A DNA stretch of 64,000 nt from Cryptomeria japonica (lineage: Eukaryota > Streptophyta > Pinopsida > Cupressales > Cupressaceae). Shown here in pieces: positions 11,919 through 24,236 of this stretch. The notes under the pieces are model-generated. The model did no database searches. It had not been told where the DNA came from and was given only the letters and a program-made list of their open reading frames with translations. The DNA lies in the NCBI RefSeq assembly GCF_030272615.1, contig NC_081415.1, forward strand, positions 265,205,925 to 265,269,924, given 5' to 3'. Both the position numbers and the translations under genes were made by a program. Positions within the stretch are counted from its first letter, which is position 1. Every line of letters begins with the position of its first letter.

Positions 11919-14900
11919 ATGGCCCCCAAGATCCAAGATCCAAGATCCCATAGTTGTCAAGAATGTAGAGAAGCCCTCACTGAAATACTCTTTGACCCCC
12001 AAAGTCTCTTCTGAACTGGATGACAAAACCACCTTTTCACTCATCCCGAACAGAGTGTTACTTGTCGAGGATGTGAGATTCTTCACCAAATGTCATGTTG
12101 AAGAACTCGGTCATGTTGAAATCAGAGACACCTATGATGAGCTATGTACTGATGGTATATTGAATATAAAGTATGAGCACATCAAAGTCAAGGGATTAAC
12201 TGAAGCCCTAACCTATCCTCATGTGTTCAAACCCTAATGGGTCAAGTTTGTTCTGAGCAGAGTTCACGATGATTTCATGTGGCTAGAAGAACAACCATTT
12301 AAGATTACCAAGGAAATCATTCATCTGATTACCAGTTACCCTATCTATGATAATGCCCGAGCCCAGAAGATGATATCACAGAAGGAATTGATTAGTTTAA
12401 TTAGAGTGGAATCTGATTGCACAGGATTGAAACTGAATAATGTCACTGATGAAGAAATAAAATTTTCCATTAGAGTAATGGGCTACTATTTCTTCCAATC
12501 AGCAAGGGAAAACAGTGTTCCATGTGCAGCAGTAGACCTGGCATATAGAATTGTGAAAAAGGGAATGAAAATTGACCTATGTGAGGTGTTGCTGAAGAAC
12601 CTATTTGAAAATCTGAACACCATTAGGAAGCTGAAGAAGAACAACTCGGCTAATACTCTAAAGTTTGGATAAATACTGGTATGCATGTTTTTCTACTTTG
12701 AAAAATTCTTTCCACCAGTCGGTAAAGTTGTTTGGGAGCTACATCGACCTATCACCCATCAGATTAATGACTTCATTAAGAAGTTAGGTGATAATTTCAA
12801 TGGTATCATGGATGATTACTTCAATAAATTTCAAGAGAAAATGTATAACAGATATAGGATTCCACCCCAGCTAGTAGAGAAATACAAAAATGATATATGT
12901 TTTGAAGTTGACACCGATTACTTTTATGTGAATGCTGTGGAACCGAGGACTCAATCTTTGTCACCAATGGGTTATGAGATTGATTTTGACATCACAAAAT
13001 AGCAAATTGATGCATTTCTTACATTTCCCAGACATGCTACTGAGCTGAGGTATGGTACCTATGAGGAAGTAAAGGAAAAGGTAAAGATGAATATTGTAGT
13101 ACCCAAAGCTACAAGAAAGGCAACAAAAATGATAAAAGCATTGTTTGAGAAATTCGGAGAAGACTCTTCCTCTACACTTGTCAAAGGCACCATTGCCATT
13201 ACCGAAGAGGAATCTGAAGCCCAAGAGGCAACTATAACACTGAGCACTGAATTGCCTAAGGGTAAAGTGTTAAAGAGAAAGAAACATGACACCTCAAAAG
13301 TCTCACCGACTCCACCTCCAGTAAAATGACCTAACACTAGAGAATCTACAGCTTCACCGAGTAAGAAGACAAAGAGTGTTACTATTCCCAAGGTAACAAA
13401 GACATACAAGAAATCTACTTGGAGACTCATTTTGGCAAAAGAGTCTAGTGATACCGAATCAGAAGATGCAAGCAAATTTCAGATTGTCAAGAGCAAGAAG
13501 GTAAATATACATAGTGTTGAAAACTTCTGTGCTAATCTGAAAGAATATGGTGGATTTGGAGGATTTAGATATGTCAAGTATGAAACCAGGAACAATGATG
13601 AAAAGAGACAAATTGAAGAAGCTGTCATCTGCACACTTCTAAAGTTCTGGTTAGCTCCATTGGAACTAGCTAAGTCACTTCCAAATGAACTATATCTGCA
13701 TATTGATAATAGGTGGAAGTATGCAATGGACTCAGAGAAACAAATCAAAAGAGAGAAGTCTGGTTCATTTATTTCCTGATATGTCAGTCATTGAAATAAA
13801 GGAACATTTGACAACCTACAATTCAAAGTTTCTTGTCAAACAGAGAGCCTTAAAACTGATGAATGGGCTATATATTGAAGTAGAAAATGAGACAAAAGCA
13901 AAGTGGCAGGAAATCTTTAAAATCAAGGATGCTGGTGAGAAATCTATAGTTGAAATTGTTGATGTCATCGAGCACGATCCTAATGTCACCGAGCAAGGTC
14001 TTGATGCTACCGAACAAGATCCTGCTGACACCATTCAAATAGATGAAGATGTCATGGATTTAGAGGCACCGGAACAGGAAATGATAGAAGGCACTGCATA
14101 TGCAAAACTTGTATCTAGTGAATCCATTTTGGAACAAGTTCAGCCTTATCCACCGGTCAAGCAACCTGTCTCAACTAAAACTCCTTAGGATACCGATCAA
14201 GGCATTGAAGGTCACAAGTCTTCAACAGGAGAAGGTACTACTCAAGAACATACATCTCAAGCACCTTCTAGCACTAAGAATGTTGCAATTGAGACACCAA
14301 GTACCAAGCCACCGAAGGGCTCTACATAGGCTAACGGAACTGATCAAAGTGTTGCCTCTACCGAGCAACCTATCGAGGGTAATCAAGCCTCACAAGCAAT
14401 TGTCTTAGTTCCATCGATGAAAGGTAAAGAAAAGAAAGTGAGGAAGCATAGTTTTAAAGTTGATCTGTCAAAACCCATAGTGTTGCCCAATGTAGACATA
14501 TCAAAATTGAAAGGGCAAGCACTCATTGATTTTAGTGAACTGTGCAAAGCAAAGGCCAAACAAGAGAAGCAAATGGCCATTCAAAAGAAAAATAAAGTAC
14601 TTCAGAAGGTAAAAGCACTCCTAATAGATATGCTACCTGAAGCTACAGTAACAATAGATGCAGCCATCCACATTCAACTAGATGAACTCCTAACAAAGAT
14701 AGAGACATCTGGAGTAGATGCATCAGAGTATTTGAGCAAGCTGAAAGACAAAGAGCTCACTGCCAAAATGATAGAAGAGGTACAAAAAGCTATAGCTATT
14801 GGCAAAGTTAAACTTGTCAAATTTATTGCTGAGTTGACTCCTCAACTCAAGCACATTCATTATTTATTTCAGAAACTCTGCACATTTTCTTTATTCATTA

Positions 14901-15313
14901 AAGACATTAAGAATAAAATAGAGGCAATTGAGAAAGAGATCACTGATCTCTCAAGCAAGTTGACCACCAAGCCAAATTCAGTTCAAATTTTTTATACAAG
15001 GTTACAACAGCTCATGGCTCAACAATTGGACTTAAGAAATGAAGAACACAAGATCAGGATCGACATGATGACCCTTCAGACAATATTCCTTCCACATCTT
15101 TCATCAGTCCATGAATAGATCAACTGAGCCACATACTTATCTACTACTCAAGAGGGAAGCACTCTAGATGGCTTAATATCACTATTGGCTGATATTCAAG
15201 TGCATAATTCTTTAATGGACAGTGTAAAGGAAGCACTCTCTGTCACTCTCATCGACGCTCGAACCAAGTACAGATCCATTTTTGATCAGTTACCACCCCC
15301 GAATGGTAATTAA
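11919..15313 (+). pseudogene. Second long ORF of the non-autonomous element, unknown family
   Basis: Roughly 1100 codons. ATG 11919 is followed by a slipped GATCCAA repeat (11929-11948) that throws the start out of frame. The main frame then runs 11960-13779 with stops near 12235, 12670, 13000 and 13327, shifts by one near 13770 and continues to TAA 15311. Seen: a globular region (about 12240-13000; LEEQPFKITKEIIHLITSYP, then MGYYFFQSARENSVPC); a basic, Ser/Pro-rich stretch; a second globular stretch (13430-13960); an acidic Thr/Glu/Gln-rich linker; and a Lys/Glu-rich helical C-terminal third. It sits where pol would be but has no catalytic motif of protease, RT or integrase. I have seen similar proteins in plant repeat annotations but know no named domain. 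It may be a structural or Gag-related accessory protein. Confidence 0.6.
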
Positions 15314-15729
15314 GTTTTTGATGTTTGTCAAAAAGGGGGAGTAATATGATACAATACTTAGTGGAGTAATATGTTATAGTACTAGGGGAGTAATACAATA
15401 TATTTAGGGAGTGATTCTGTATTGAGAGAATGGTATAGTTTTCAGAGTATAGTATATAGGGGGAGTATACCGAGCAGAGTAAGCAGAGTATCCAAGAGCA
15501 GTAAACCGCATAGTGTACAAGACAATAAACAAAGTACAAAATAGATCAACGAACATGCAAAATCATAATTTTATACAGTATATCGATAAGGGGAGTATAT
15601 CTAATATATTATTATTGACTATTGTATGTACTGTCAGCATAGTCAAATTTTGCAAGTATATAGATTATTGAGTTATAACTTTGAAAGTAGTTTTTTTCAA
15701 ACATCTCAACTAATGTCAAAAGGGGAGAT
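15314..15729 (+). promoter_or_regulatory. 3' leader with polypurine tract of the non-autonomous element
   Basis: The working PPT is AAAAGGGGAGAT at 15718-15729, flush with the 3' LTR. A second PPT-like string (CAAAAAGGGGGAG, about 15330-15342), preceded by a TTGATGTTTGTC phrase, lies 390 bp upstream, and AGGGGGAGT-like runs recur at about 15382, 15459 and 15590. Several purine runs spaced through the 3' leader suggest duplicated tracts. Confidence 0.7.
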
Positions 15730-16868
15730 TGTTACTACTTATCAGATTTCCATTAGTTTTATGTCAAAGTTATACTATATACTCTAGTCGATTATCTATT
15801 ATTGAAATATTCAGTCGATATGAACAGTTTAGTCGGTTACAGAAGAAAGCAGTCACAGAACGCAGTATACAATGAGCTATCTACTGAGTATCTTTACATG
15901 TCTACTGAGCAACAAAGATGACACACCAAGTTGATTTACACTGAGTGAAACATGTTACCAGATTCATTGAACCTGGGCATGCATATGAAAACGTGTTACA
16001 AGATTGAGGCACATCTAACCATTATCACATTGGAAATTGCACTTAAATATTGTGTATGATTTTGAGGTTATCTAACCAATGAAATATTTTGCATGGTTAT
16101 TCATTCAATAAATCATGTTTGTAAGATCGAAGCAATGAATTGGATCATTGTCAAAAGAGATCTATTTATACAACATGAGTTAAGAGTTAAAGGTGTGTGC
16201 ATGAGTATAAGAAGACTGTTACAGAGACACAAAGGTCACCGAGAAGGTTTTCAGAGAACAGTCGAAGAATAGAGTAAACAGAAGAGTTTACCGAGTTACT
16301 ATATGGGTTACCGAGGTATGCTATAAGCAAGGTAATCTATTCTGAGCACATAGAATCTGCTATAACATTCCTGATGTAAAGTTGCAGATATTTGTAATGA
16401 TTTTATTGTAATATTGTGAAGTTGTAAGAGAAACCTTTAATAGGGTAGAAGACTCTAATCAAGTCTATAAATTGTAAAGCCTCTAACCAGGTGCAACATT
16501 TAGATGAAGTGTTGTAAAATCCTTTAGCAAGGTAGATCTAACAGATCTTGTTACTCCTAATAGGGTAAGCTATCAGAAATAGCTAAACATGTAGCTCTAA
16601 CCGAGCACTCTTTATTATTGCAGTAGTGAAGTTGTGGGTGCCATCCCCACCACAGTTTTTCTCTCTAACCAAGAGTTTCTGCGTAATCAAAATATATGTG
16701 CTATGGAGTGAATCATGTATGATTATTATCTATTTTTTTTAGTTTTATATTATGTTACTGCACTATTCAATTTATACATAACAATAAAGATATTGAGAAA
16801 GAAATGTTTTGAAGTACTGATTCACCCCTCCCCTCTCAGTACATTAGCTTTCCGTATTGGGCCTAACA
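15730..16868 (+). mobile_element. 3' LTR of the non-autonomous element
   Basis: Same 1139-bp length as the 5' LTR. Differences are mostly C/T and G/A changes, many of them hitting CpG or CpNpG sites such as ACCGAG becoming ACTGAG. It is followed by the target duplication ACATG. Confidence 0.95.
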
Positions 16869-17167
16869 ACATGTTCATCACCACTATAAATCTCTTCTAA
16901 TTTCTTCCATACTTCATATGCAGTTTCAAGACCATGAAAATCTACATATTCGGCATCAGACATGGAATTGATAATAGCCTCTAATGCTTGGCGATTTTCT
17001 TTCTGTTCTTTCTTTTGATCATTAGTCAGGGGTCTAGTAGGTGTAATATACTTATTTTCTATATGTTCCCAAAACTGACTACCAAGACTCTTAATATGAA
17101 TCTCCATTCTGTCATTCTATATTCTATAGTTATCTTTGTTGAACTTCGAACCTTCTTTCTTCATCAT
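16869..17167 (-). pseudogene. Copia gag, N-terminal part
   Basis: Continuation of the minus-strand Copia gag on the far side of the nested element. ATG at 17167-17165 opens a frame with FNKDNYRI, then a TAG where Copia Gags usually have Trp, then DRMEIHIKSLGSQFWEHIEN and a typical helical Gag core (TAYEVWKKLEEIYSGDEH). The codon split by the insertion (16870-16869 plus 8830) restores Val-Lys and stays in frame with 8829 downward, so the insertion was precise. Confidence 0.85.
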
Positions 17168-17224
17168 GATATACAAGATCTTTTCCTCAAGTTGTTAGGA
17201 TTTTAGATTAAGAGGACCTGCGAC

Positions 17225-17236
17225 GCTCTAATACCA
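17225..17236 (-). promoter_or_regulatory. Primer binding site of the minus-strand Copia element
   Basis: Minus-strand TGGTATTAGAGC matches the tRNA-Met primer site at 11 of 12 bases, 58 bases upstream of the gag ATG. Confidence 0.75.
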
Positions 17237-17237
17237 A

Positions 17238-18523
17238 TATTCATAGGAATACTTAACATCAACCGGTTTAAATGTTATGACAACTTAACAGTAAAAAAAT
17301 TCAATCTTGTAAACATCAACAATGCTTAATCATTACCCAACATATTCATCTCTTAATGCTTCTACTTATCATGCCTTATCAGAAGTTAACCAAATCAACA
17401 AATAAGATCACAACCACAAGAGCATTCACCACTTGACACAAACGTTTATACGTGGAAAACCCAAATAGGTAAAAACTATGATGAGATGAGACTCACACAG
17501 ATAGCTATTTGAACTCTTCTGAAGTTCTCCTTGTTAGGAGCCAAGCTTGTTAAAGCTTTACAATAAGTCCTGTTAAGAACTAATTTTGGTTAGGAATCAC
17601 CCAGTTAAGGGATTTACAAATATGCCTTGATGAAAAGCACAATACCCTGTTAGGAGTAACCTCACTCGAGGATTTAAGAATCCAAGCTAATGGACCACCT
17701 TGTTAGAGGATTTAATGAGTAACCAAGCTTGTTAGAGCTTACCCGGTTAAGGGATTTCACTTCTGCTGTAATCGTTATAAAACAACAGGTTTTCTTGATT
17801 TGTCTAAGTAGCACTACATTTGCTTGATCAAATCCTTCTAAGCTTCAATCTTCCTTCACTCAAAGTGTAGATCCATTCATGGGTTAGGCAACTACACACT
17901 CAATAGGTTTCAATCAATCTTGCCAACAACCTTTACAAACAACTTCATCGACCTTAAATACAAATCAACTAGGTTGGTAACACAGCAAAAACCTAATTCT
18001 CTTCATCTAGATTACAAACAAGTTGGTACAATCTTGATCATTAGAAATCATGACAATTTCTTCACATTCTTCAAGAAAATTCCATCTGCTCCATGATCAC
18101 CACTTCATCGGATTTTGTAACTCATCACACGTTGTGCATTAGATGCAATCCATTTATCTCCTTCCCTAGATAAAAACAAACACGCCAAAACAATTTGAAC
18201 ATATTCTCATACAATGATCACACATGTCTTCATCATTACCACTTATCAGATAATAAACCATTAAATTTGATTGGTTAGGGTTTAACAACTGATAGGGTTT
18301 ATCGGTTACATTGCTTAGAAAGGTTTAACCCTTTACATTGGTTCATTGGTTCAACTCACAAACTTTACATACCGGTTTACAACATTTTCCACAAAGCTCT
18401 TCTTACCGGTTACTAGCCAATATAAAAAACATCAATATCAACAATAATATGAATACCATTATCGGTTCAATTGACATCAATGACAACATATCATTAATGC
18501 AATCTCTATGCAAAATGCCAACA
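17238..18523 (-). mobile_element. 5' LTR of the minus-strand Copia element (ends approximate)
   Basis: Upstream of the primer site on the minus strand. A likely start is TGTTGGCATTTTGC at 18523. The inner end near 17238 lacks a clear CA and may be mutated. It contains a run of short GTTA(A/G)GGATTT/GTTAGGAG-like repeats (about 17540-17760). The partner LTR should lie beyond the truncated RT at 5492 and is not in the window, so the ends cannot be checked by alignment. Confidence 0.55.
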
Positions 18524-19931
18524 AACTCAAAATGCCAATAGAGTCCTTTCAATCCACTCTAATTAAATCGTGTTTGTGACGAAAGTCACAAGTAACATGT
18601 GGTGATAATTTCATATTGACACTATGTTTTCCCATAAACCTTATGGAGCGTAACCTCTATAGGTTGGGAACCTTTTGTATTTATAGATCTGAAAGTGTCG
18701 CATGTATGGCCACATGACCAAAAGCCTTTACTAAAAACCACTTGTACTAGTTTCCAAAATCCTTCTAATTGTTGGTGCAGGAGGTCGGACCTTTGGAGCG
18801 GTTCACACACATACGGTTCTTAGTAGAGATAAATTTTTTCATGGGGAGTTTTCATGGAAATTGTTGCTTGGCTGCCCCAGAGAAGTGAGTGTTGAGGGTG
18901 GAGCCAGTGGGGTCAAGCATCTAAATATCTGCTTTGAATAACGTAGCCTCAGGGGAAACCCCATGTGAGATTCAAGAATTATTGTCTCAACCTGCCATAT
19001 GATTTGTACTTGCTTATGCATTTTGTTTTTCAAAAACATTGTGTCTTTTATATCTATGACATGTTCAAAATGGTCAAAAATTGAAGAAAATCATTATCTA
19101 AAAATGAGCAAAAATCCAACAACTTGCTGAAGGATTTGAGGAAAATCCTTGAAACATAATCAAAATAGCGCTTTCAAGCAACAAAATAGTGCTTTTATCT
19201 GATAAGTTAACATTATTTTCCACAAGAGTTAGCACAAAGTCTTTTTCACATCTAAAAAGCATATCAAACCAAAATTTTAACATCAGTATCAAAACACTTC
19301 TTGAGTAGATTTGTCTCTAAACTATCACACATTTTCAAACTAGTTCAATAACGAGGTCACTAATCCAACATGCTATTTCCAAAAGGTTTCCATAAGCATA
19401 AACATTCAACAAGCTATTGATTCAAACATTTTAAGTGTAAAAATCAACATCATTGTCAAGTTTCTCATCAGGATATATCAAATCCTCTTTCACGAATCTT
19501 GATCAATTCATCTTGTGTTCATTATCTTGGATATATCTTTCCTATTTTGAACCTAGGTCATATCAAAATCAGAATTACACCAACTTTGGAATCAAACAAA
19601 CTTGTAAACTAACAGATGCTTATATGACTTTTAAGTATCGCCTTAAGAAAAGAAAACCCAATTATTAAGCTACTTAGAAAAGAATAATATTCTTGTATAT
19701 CAATTGCAAGATATTAAAACATAGGACATTCCTACACCGTTTTTGTCACTATTTACGTGGCTGCGGGACAGAGTTTGACAAAGAAATTTTGCAAGGACGT
19801 TCTTTTCAATAAATAGACACTTTATCACAATGAACAAACAATAGTGGTAAAATCAACAAAGCATATCTTCCTAAACCAATAATCACTTATTGAGTTGTCC
19901 TTTGGAAACTTAAATTTTTTGAAACAATCAC
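18524..19931. other. Leader or older repeat upstream of element A gag
   Basis: About 1.4 kb with no supported coding. The short frames at 18622-18810, 18839-19039 and 19098-19292 match nothing. The last part (about 19735-19931) is probably element A's untranslated leader, since gag starts at 19932. No stretch here matches the 3' LTR at 32685-33635, so element A's 5' LTR was not found and may have been displaced when the Copia element inserted. Confidence 0.4.
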
Positions 19932-21440
19932 ATGCCAGTTTGGACTAGAGCTCAATACGAACAACTTAGAAAACAACAAAAACAAATGGAGGAAGAAGAT
20001 AATCCAATATTACAAAATTTTGGGTATACCACTGTTGACAAAGAAGTGGTCAATAACACCATTAGAGACCTTGAACAAGATTTCAAATTTGATAGATTAA
20101 TGGAAAAATTATTGGCAAAACAAAATGAGAAATATCTTTTGATGTTGGCAAAATCAGGAGCTAAATTGCCACAAGACTTTAACATAGAAAGCTTGAAATA
20201 AGATGCAAAGGCAAGTAACACCCAAAACACAGATGATCCAAACAACGAAGATGTAAACAAAGAAAGTCATGAAGAGACAAGAAAAGAACATGATGACACA
20301 AGAAGAGAGCAAAGTGATAAAAATACTTATGAAGAAATAAGGAGAAACTATATGGATAATCCGTTGTTAAACCTTACTCAACAAATACAAACTCTACAAC
20401 AACATATACAAGATATGAAAAATGGAACAAGCTCCAAGAAGTATTCATTGGAAGATATCTGCCCATATCCTTTTGATAAAAAATTGAATATGGTACCATT
20501 TCCATAGCATTGCGAGATCCCTAAATATGACAAATACAATGGAAAATCTGATCCTTAGGATCACATTAGGGAGTTTTATACTATGAGTATGGACTTTGCA
20601 CATGACGAAACTTACCTGATGTGTCTTTTTCCTAGGAGTTTAAATGGACAATCAATGGAATGGTTTTCAAGATTACCATCCAGAATCAAATCTTTTGAAG
20701 AACTCATGAATAGATTTATTTCACAATACTCCTACAATGTAAGGAATGAGATAACAATGCTGGATTTATGCAATGTTAAACAAAAGAATGGTGAATCTTG
20801 TATGATCTTCTTGTAGTGATGGAAACAAATGTTTAATAGGTATCCAAGAGATGTACCTGATCAAGAAAAGATGGACATATTCATTGATAATCTTATCAGT
20901 GAAATGAGTTATCGACTAAAAATGCAATGTCCTCCCTCCTTCACTAAGATGATTGAGAATGGTCCGAAAATAGAAAACACGATGGTAAAGAAAGGAGAGA
21001 TAAAACTTTACAACAATAACAACAACAACAACAATAATAACAACAACAACAAAAACAATAACAACAACAAAAATGGCAACAATGACAAACCCAAGTTCTA
21101 GTCAAAGAATAGGAATGTCATCAATGGAGGAAATGTCGACAATTGTGCTACAAAACAACAACCAATTTTCAATCTATCAAGTCGAATCCCAAACAATAAC
21201 AATCAAGAAAGCAATAAAACCAAGTCTTTCTTCTCCAATCCTTGTAGTGAATTCACAAACGTTGGAAAACCATTGGAATCAACTTTAAAAACTCTTCTTG
21301 CAAATAAACTGATTGTTTTACTAGAAGCAAGAAGTTATGAACCACAAGTCAAGCCTAATTGGTGGAATGACAATCATTTTTTTAATTACCATCAGAATAA
21401 AGGACACCAAACAAATGATTGTCAGAGATTGAAACACTTA
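19932..21440 (+). pseudogene. Element A Gag
   Basis: ATG 19932 begins MPVWTRAQYEQLRKQQKQME, typical of Tat-type Gags. Then come a Lys/Glu-rich helical part, the conserved core MEWFSRLPSRIKSFEELMNR (about 20655-20715) of the retrotransposon gag domain, and a poly-Asn tract of about 20 residues encoded by AAC/AAT repeats (21010-21090). A degenerate zinc knuckle (YHQNKGHQTNDC, about 21385-21420) lacks its first Cys. Stops occur near 20199, 20505, 20556, 20814 and 21099. A one-base shift near 21430 moves the sequence to the next frame. Confidence 0.8.
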
Positions 21441-24236
21441 TGCAAGATCTAATCGATAATGGAACTATCACAGTGGATAGCCATAAGACAAACGAATCAC
21501 ACCTAGCTTTCAAAACTCCACTTCCAAATTATGACAAAGGTGAACAATCCCAATTAAAAGATGACAAAGGAAAAGCCAAAGTGAAATACACTTATAAATG
21601 TGATGATGTGGTAAATGACATCATTGTTAAAGATAGTCCACCTTCAGAACCAATCAATGTCATTATGAGAAGCAACGCGAAGGTCACCTTTCTGGGTATA
21701 AAAAAAGACTCAACATCCATATCACAACAATACAATTTAGTAGAGCAATTACAGAGAATACTTGCTCAAATATCAATTTTGGAACTTCTCAAAGTTTCAC
21801 CTATGAATAAGGAAATTTTGGAAAAAGATTTAGTAGAAACGACAGTTTCAAAAGACTTGGATGTGGATCAGTTCCAAAACATGGTGGGACACCTTATAGC
21901 CCCTCATTGCTTATCATTTTTTGGAAAATGATGATGCATCCTTGCAACATCCTCACAATGCTCCTTTACATGTTGAAGTCACCATTAATAAAAATCATGT
22001 CAAACTTGTACTCATAGATGGTGAAGCGGGCTTAAACATTTGTGCATTAAGTTTGATAAAAGCTTTGGGATATTCAGAAAATGCTGTAGATCTAAAAAAG
22101 AAAATAACTATTAAGGCTTATGATGAAGCAGAGTGTTCTTCTAAAGGAACTGTGGTGTTACCAATTAAAATAGGACCTGTGGAAAAAATACATTATGTCA
22201 GGTTTTAGATTTGAACCTCTCTTATAACATTCTTTTGAGAAGGCCATGGATTCACACCATGCAAGTAGTTCCTTCTACATATCATCAATGCATAAAATTT
22301 CCTCATGAAGGACAAGAGGTCACTATAATTGCAGACTCTAGCCAATATTGCAATAATTTGAAGCCAACACAAGATACAAAAGTTCCACATAATAGAGAAT
22401 CAATATATCCTACCAAAGATATTCAAGAAAAGTTATGGGAAACCTTTGAGAAAAATATCAAATTGAATGATGATGGAATGGGAAAATATTCTTTGCATAA
22501 TTTTCCACTTTCACCTAAGTCATATGGAAAGCCTAAAAATATCCAATCAAAGACCTCAGAGAAATCAAAAGACATGTTTAACGAAGCATTTGTTAGAGCT
22601 GGAACACTTGAAGAAGAAACCAAAGACAAGGAAATTCTTGGTTGGTTGTACAAAGATGAAAATAAAACTATAGCAACAGCTACAAAAATCAATATTCCCA
22701 TAGAATAATATGGAAATGGTTATAAGATCATGCAAAAAAATGGGATATGAAGGAAAAGGACCAATTGGTAAGCGACATCAAGGTATTTTAGAACCTATTT
22801 GTCCTCACTTGCAATTTAAAGAAGATAAATCAGGACTTGGATATCTAAAATCAAATCAAAAGCAACATAATCATCAACAGCCATAGTGGAGAAATAAATC
22901 GGTCTCTAAAGAAGAAAAATGGCAAGAAAAGCTACATCAAGCAGCATAAATAGTAGCCAATAAGCAAAAACAAGAAGAACATGAGAAACAAGAAGAGGAG
23001 ATTGCAATCAAAAGAAAAGAAGAATCTTGTCAACAAGTTCAAGGAATATGAGCAAGTGCAAAATCTGAACAAGATATTCCAGAAGCAGTGAAAATCAAGA
23101 TGGCAGAAATCAGGGAACTTTTTGCACCATACAACATTCCTATGTGGTATAGTGGTATAGTCCTAGACAATGGTTCAAAGATAGATTCAAATGAATATGA
23201 ATGGGGTCCAGATGTCTCATCTAGTATATCAAGTGAAGAAAAAAATGAAGAGCAAGCAACTATCACAAAGGAAGACCTCTATTACAAAACAAAAGATGGA
23301 GTTAGAAAGAAGACAAGAAGATCTCAAAATCCAGAGAAAAGAGGCATATACAAGACAACAAAAGAAAGGGGATGACAAAGACAAAGAAGTAACACCATAA
23401 GAAGTACAAACAAATATGGATCAAGCATCTGGAAATATCAGATTTCTATCAAATAAAGAGCAAGATGTACCAAGGTATGGTAGAACCATAGAAGAACTAA
23501 GAGATAGTCAAGTAAGATTGACTATTAGTTTAGAAGAAGCTGAGTTTGAAAGAAGAGAAGAGATAGCAAAATAATTATCTATATCATGTACACAAGTATG
23601 TTAACTTCAAAATTCAAATGAATTTATTGAAAATAATCAAGAAGGAACTTGAAGTACTAAAGATGTGTGTTTTGATATAATCCATTCATTTAAGAGACAA
23701 ATGTTAGATGAAGAACCATTTGAGTGCGAACTACAAAATACTAATACTGATTTTGTTAGAACTAATGGAGAACACTTGGGAGAGACTATCCTCAAGATCA
23801 TTCTATCTATGACATTACCTACTCTATGCCAAATTATGACCATTATGTCATGAACTTTGAAGCACCTAACAATGACAATGATTATGACTTACCCCTTCTT
23901 CATCCTGAACTAATTGATTGGGATAATCTAGAAAAGCCTGAATTAGATGTCTTTTCCAATGATCATGACTTACCTGTATATCTTAATGTTGTCAAACCCA
24001 TAACATCTATGATATCTTCCATTACAAAATCAAGTAACGTTTCTTACAGTCAAGAGAATGCCAAACTTTCCAGTCGCAAAATTGAAATAAAACAAGGAAA
24101 GAGACCTACTATTGAGAACCATTTCATGGCAACACTAGATCAATCAAAAGGAAAAATAAAGGACATATCTGATGGTGAAAACCTCTTGGAGGTGCTAGAA
24201 GGTGGAAAGTTTGACATTCGACCTGCATATTTTTAG
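21419..24236 (+). pseudogene. Element A protease, G-patch and linker
   Basis: Retropepsin core VKLVLIDGEAGLNIC (about 22000-22045), where the active-site triplet reads Asp-Gly-Glu. After a shift near 22205 the protease ends with NILLRRPWIHTMQVVPSTYH, closely matching the left-edge element. A G-patch (MGYEGKGPIGKRHQGI, about 22740-22790) follows after another shift, then a long Lys/Glu-rich linker and an acidic stretch (23826-24236; LLHPELIDWDNLEKP) that element C also has near 63960. Split over three frames with many stops. Confidence 0.75.

Larger units (their letters stand above)
8836..16868 (+). mobile_element. Complete non-autonomous LTR element nested in Copia gag
   Basis: 8033 bp with LTRs of exactly 1139 bp each (8836-9974 and 15730-16868), tRNA-Met primer site (9977-9988), PPT (15718-15729) and a perfect 5-bp target duplication ACATG (8831-8835 and 16869-16873). 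Removing the element and one ACATG joins the host Copia gag in frame across the site. The inside encodes a Gag-like protein and a second long protein; no protease, RT, RNase H or integrase motif is present, so it must have used enzymes from another element. By eye the LTRs differ at roughly 65 sites (about 6%), nearly all transitions, so it is much older than element B. Confidence 0.9.
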
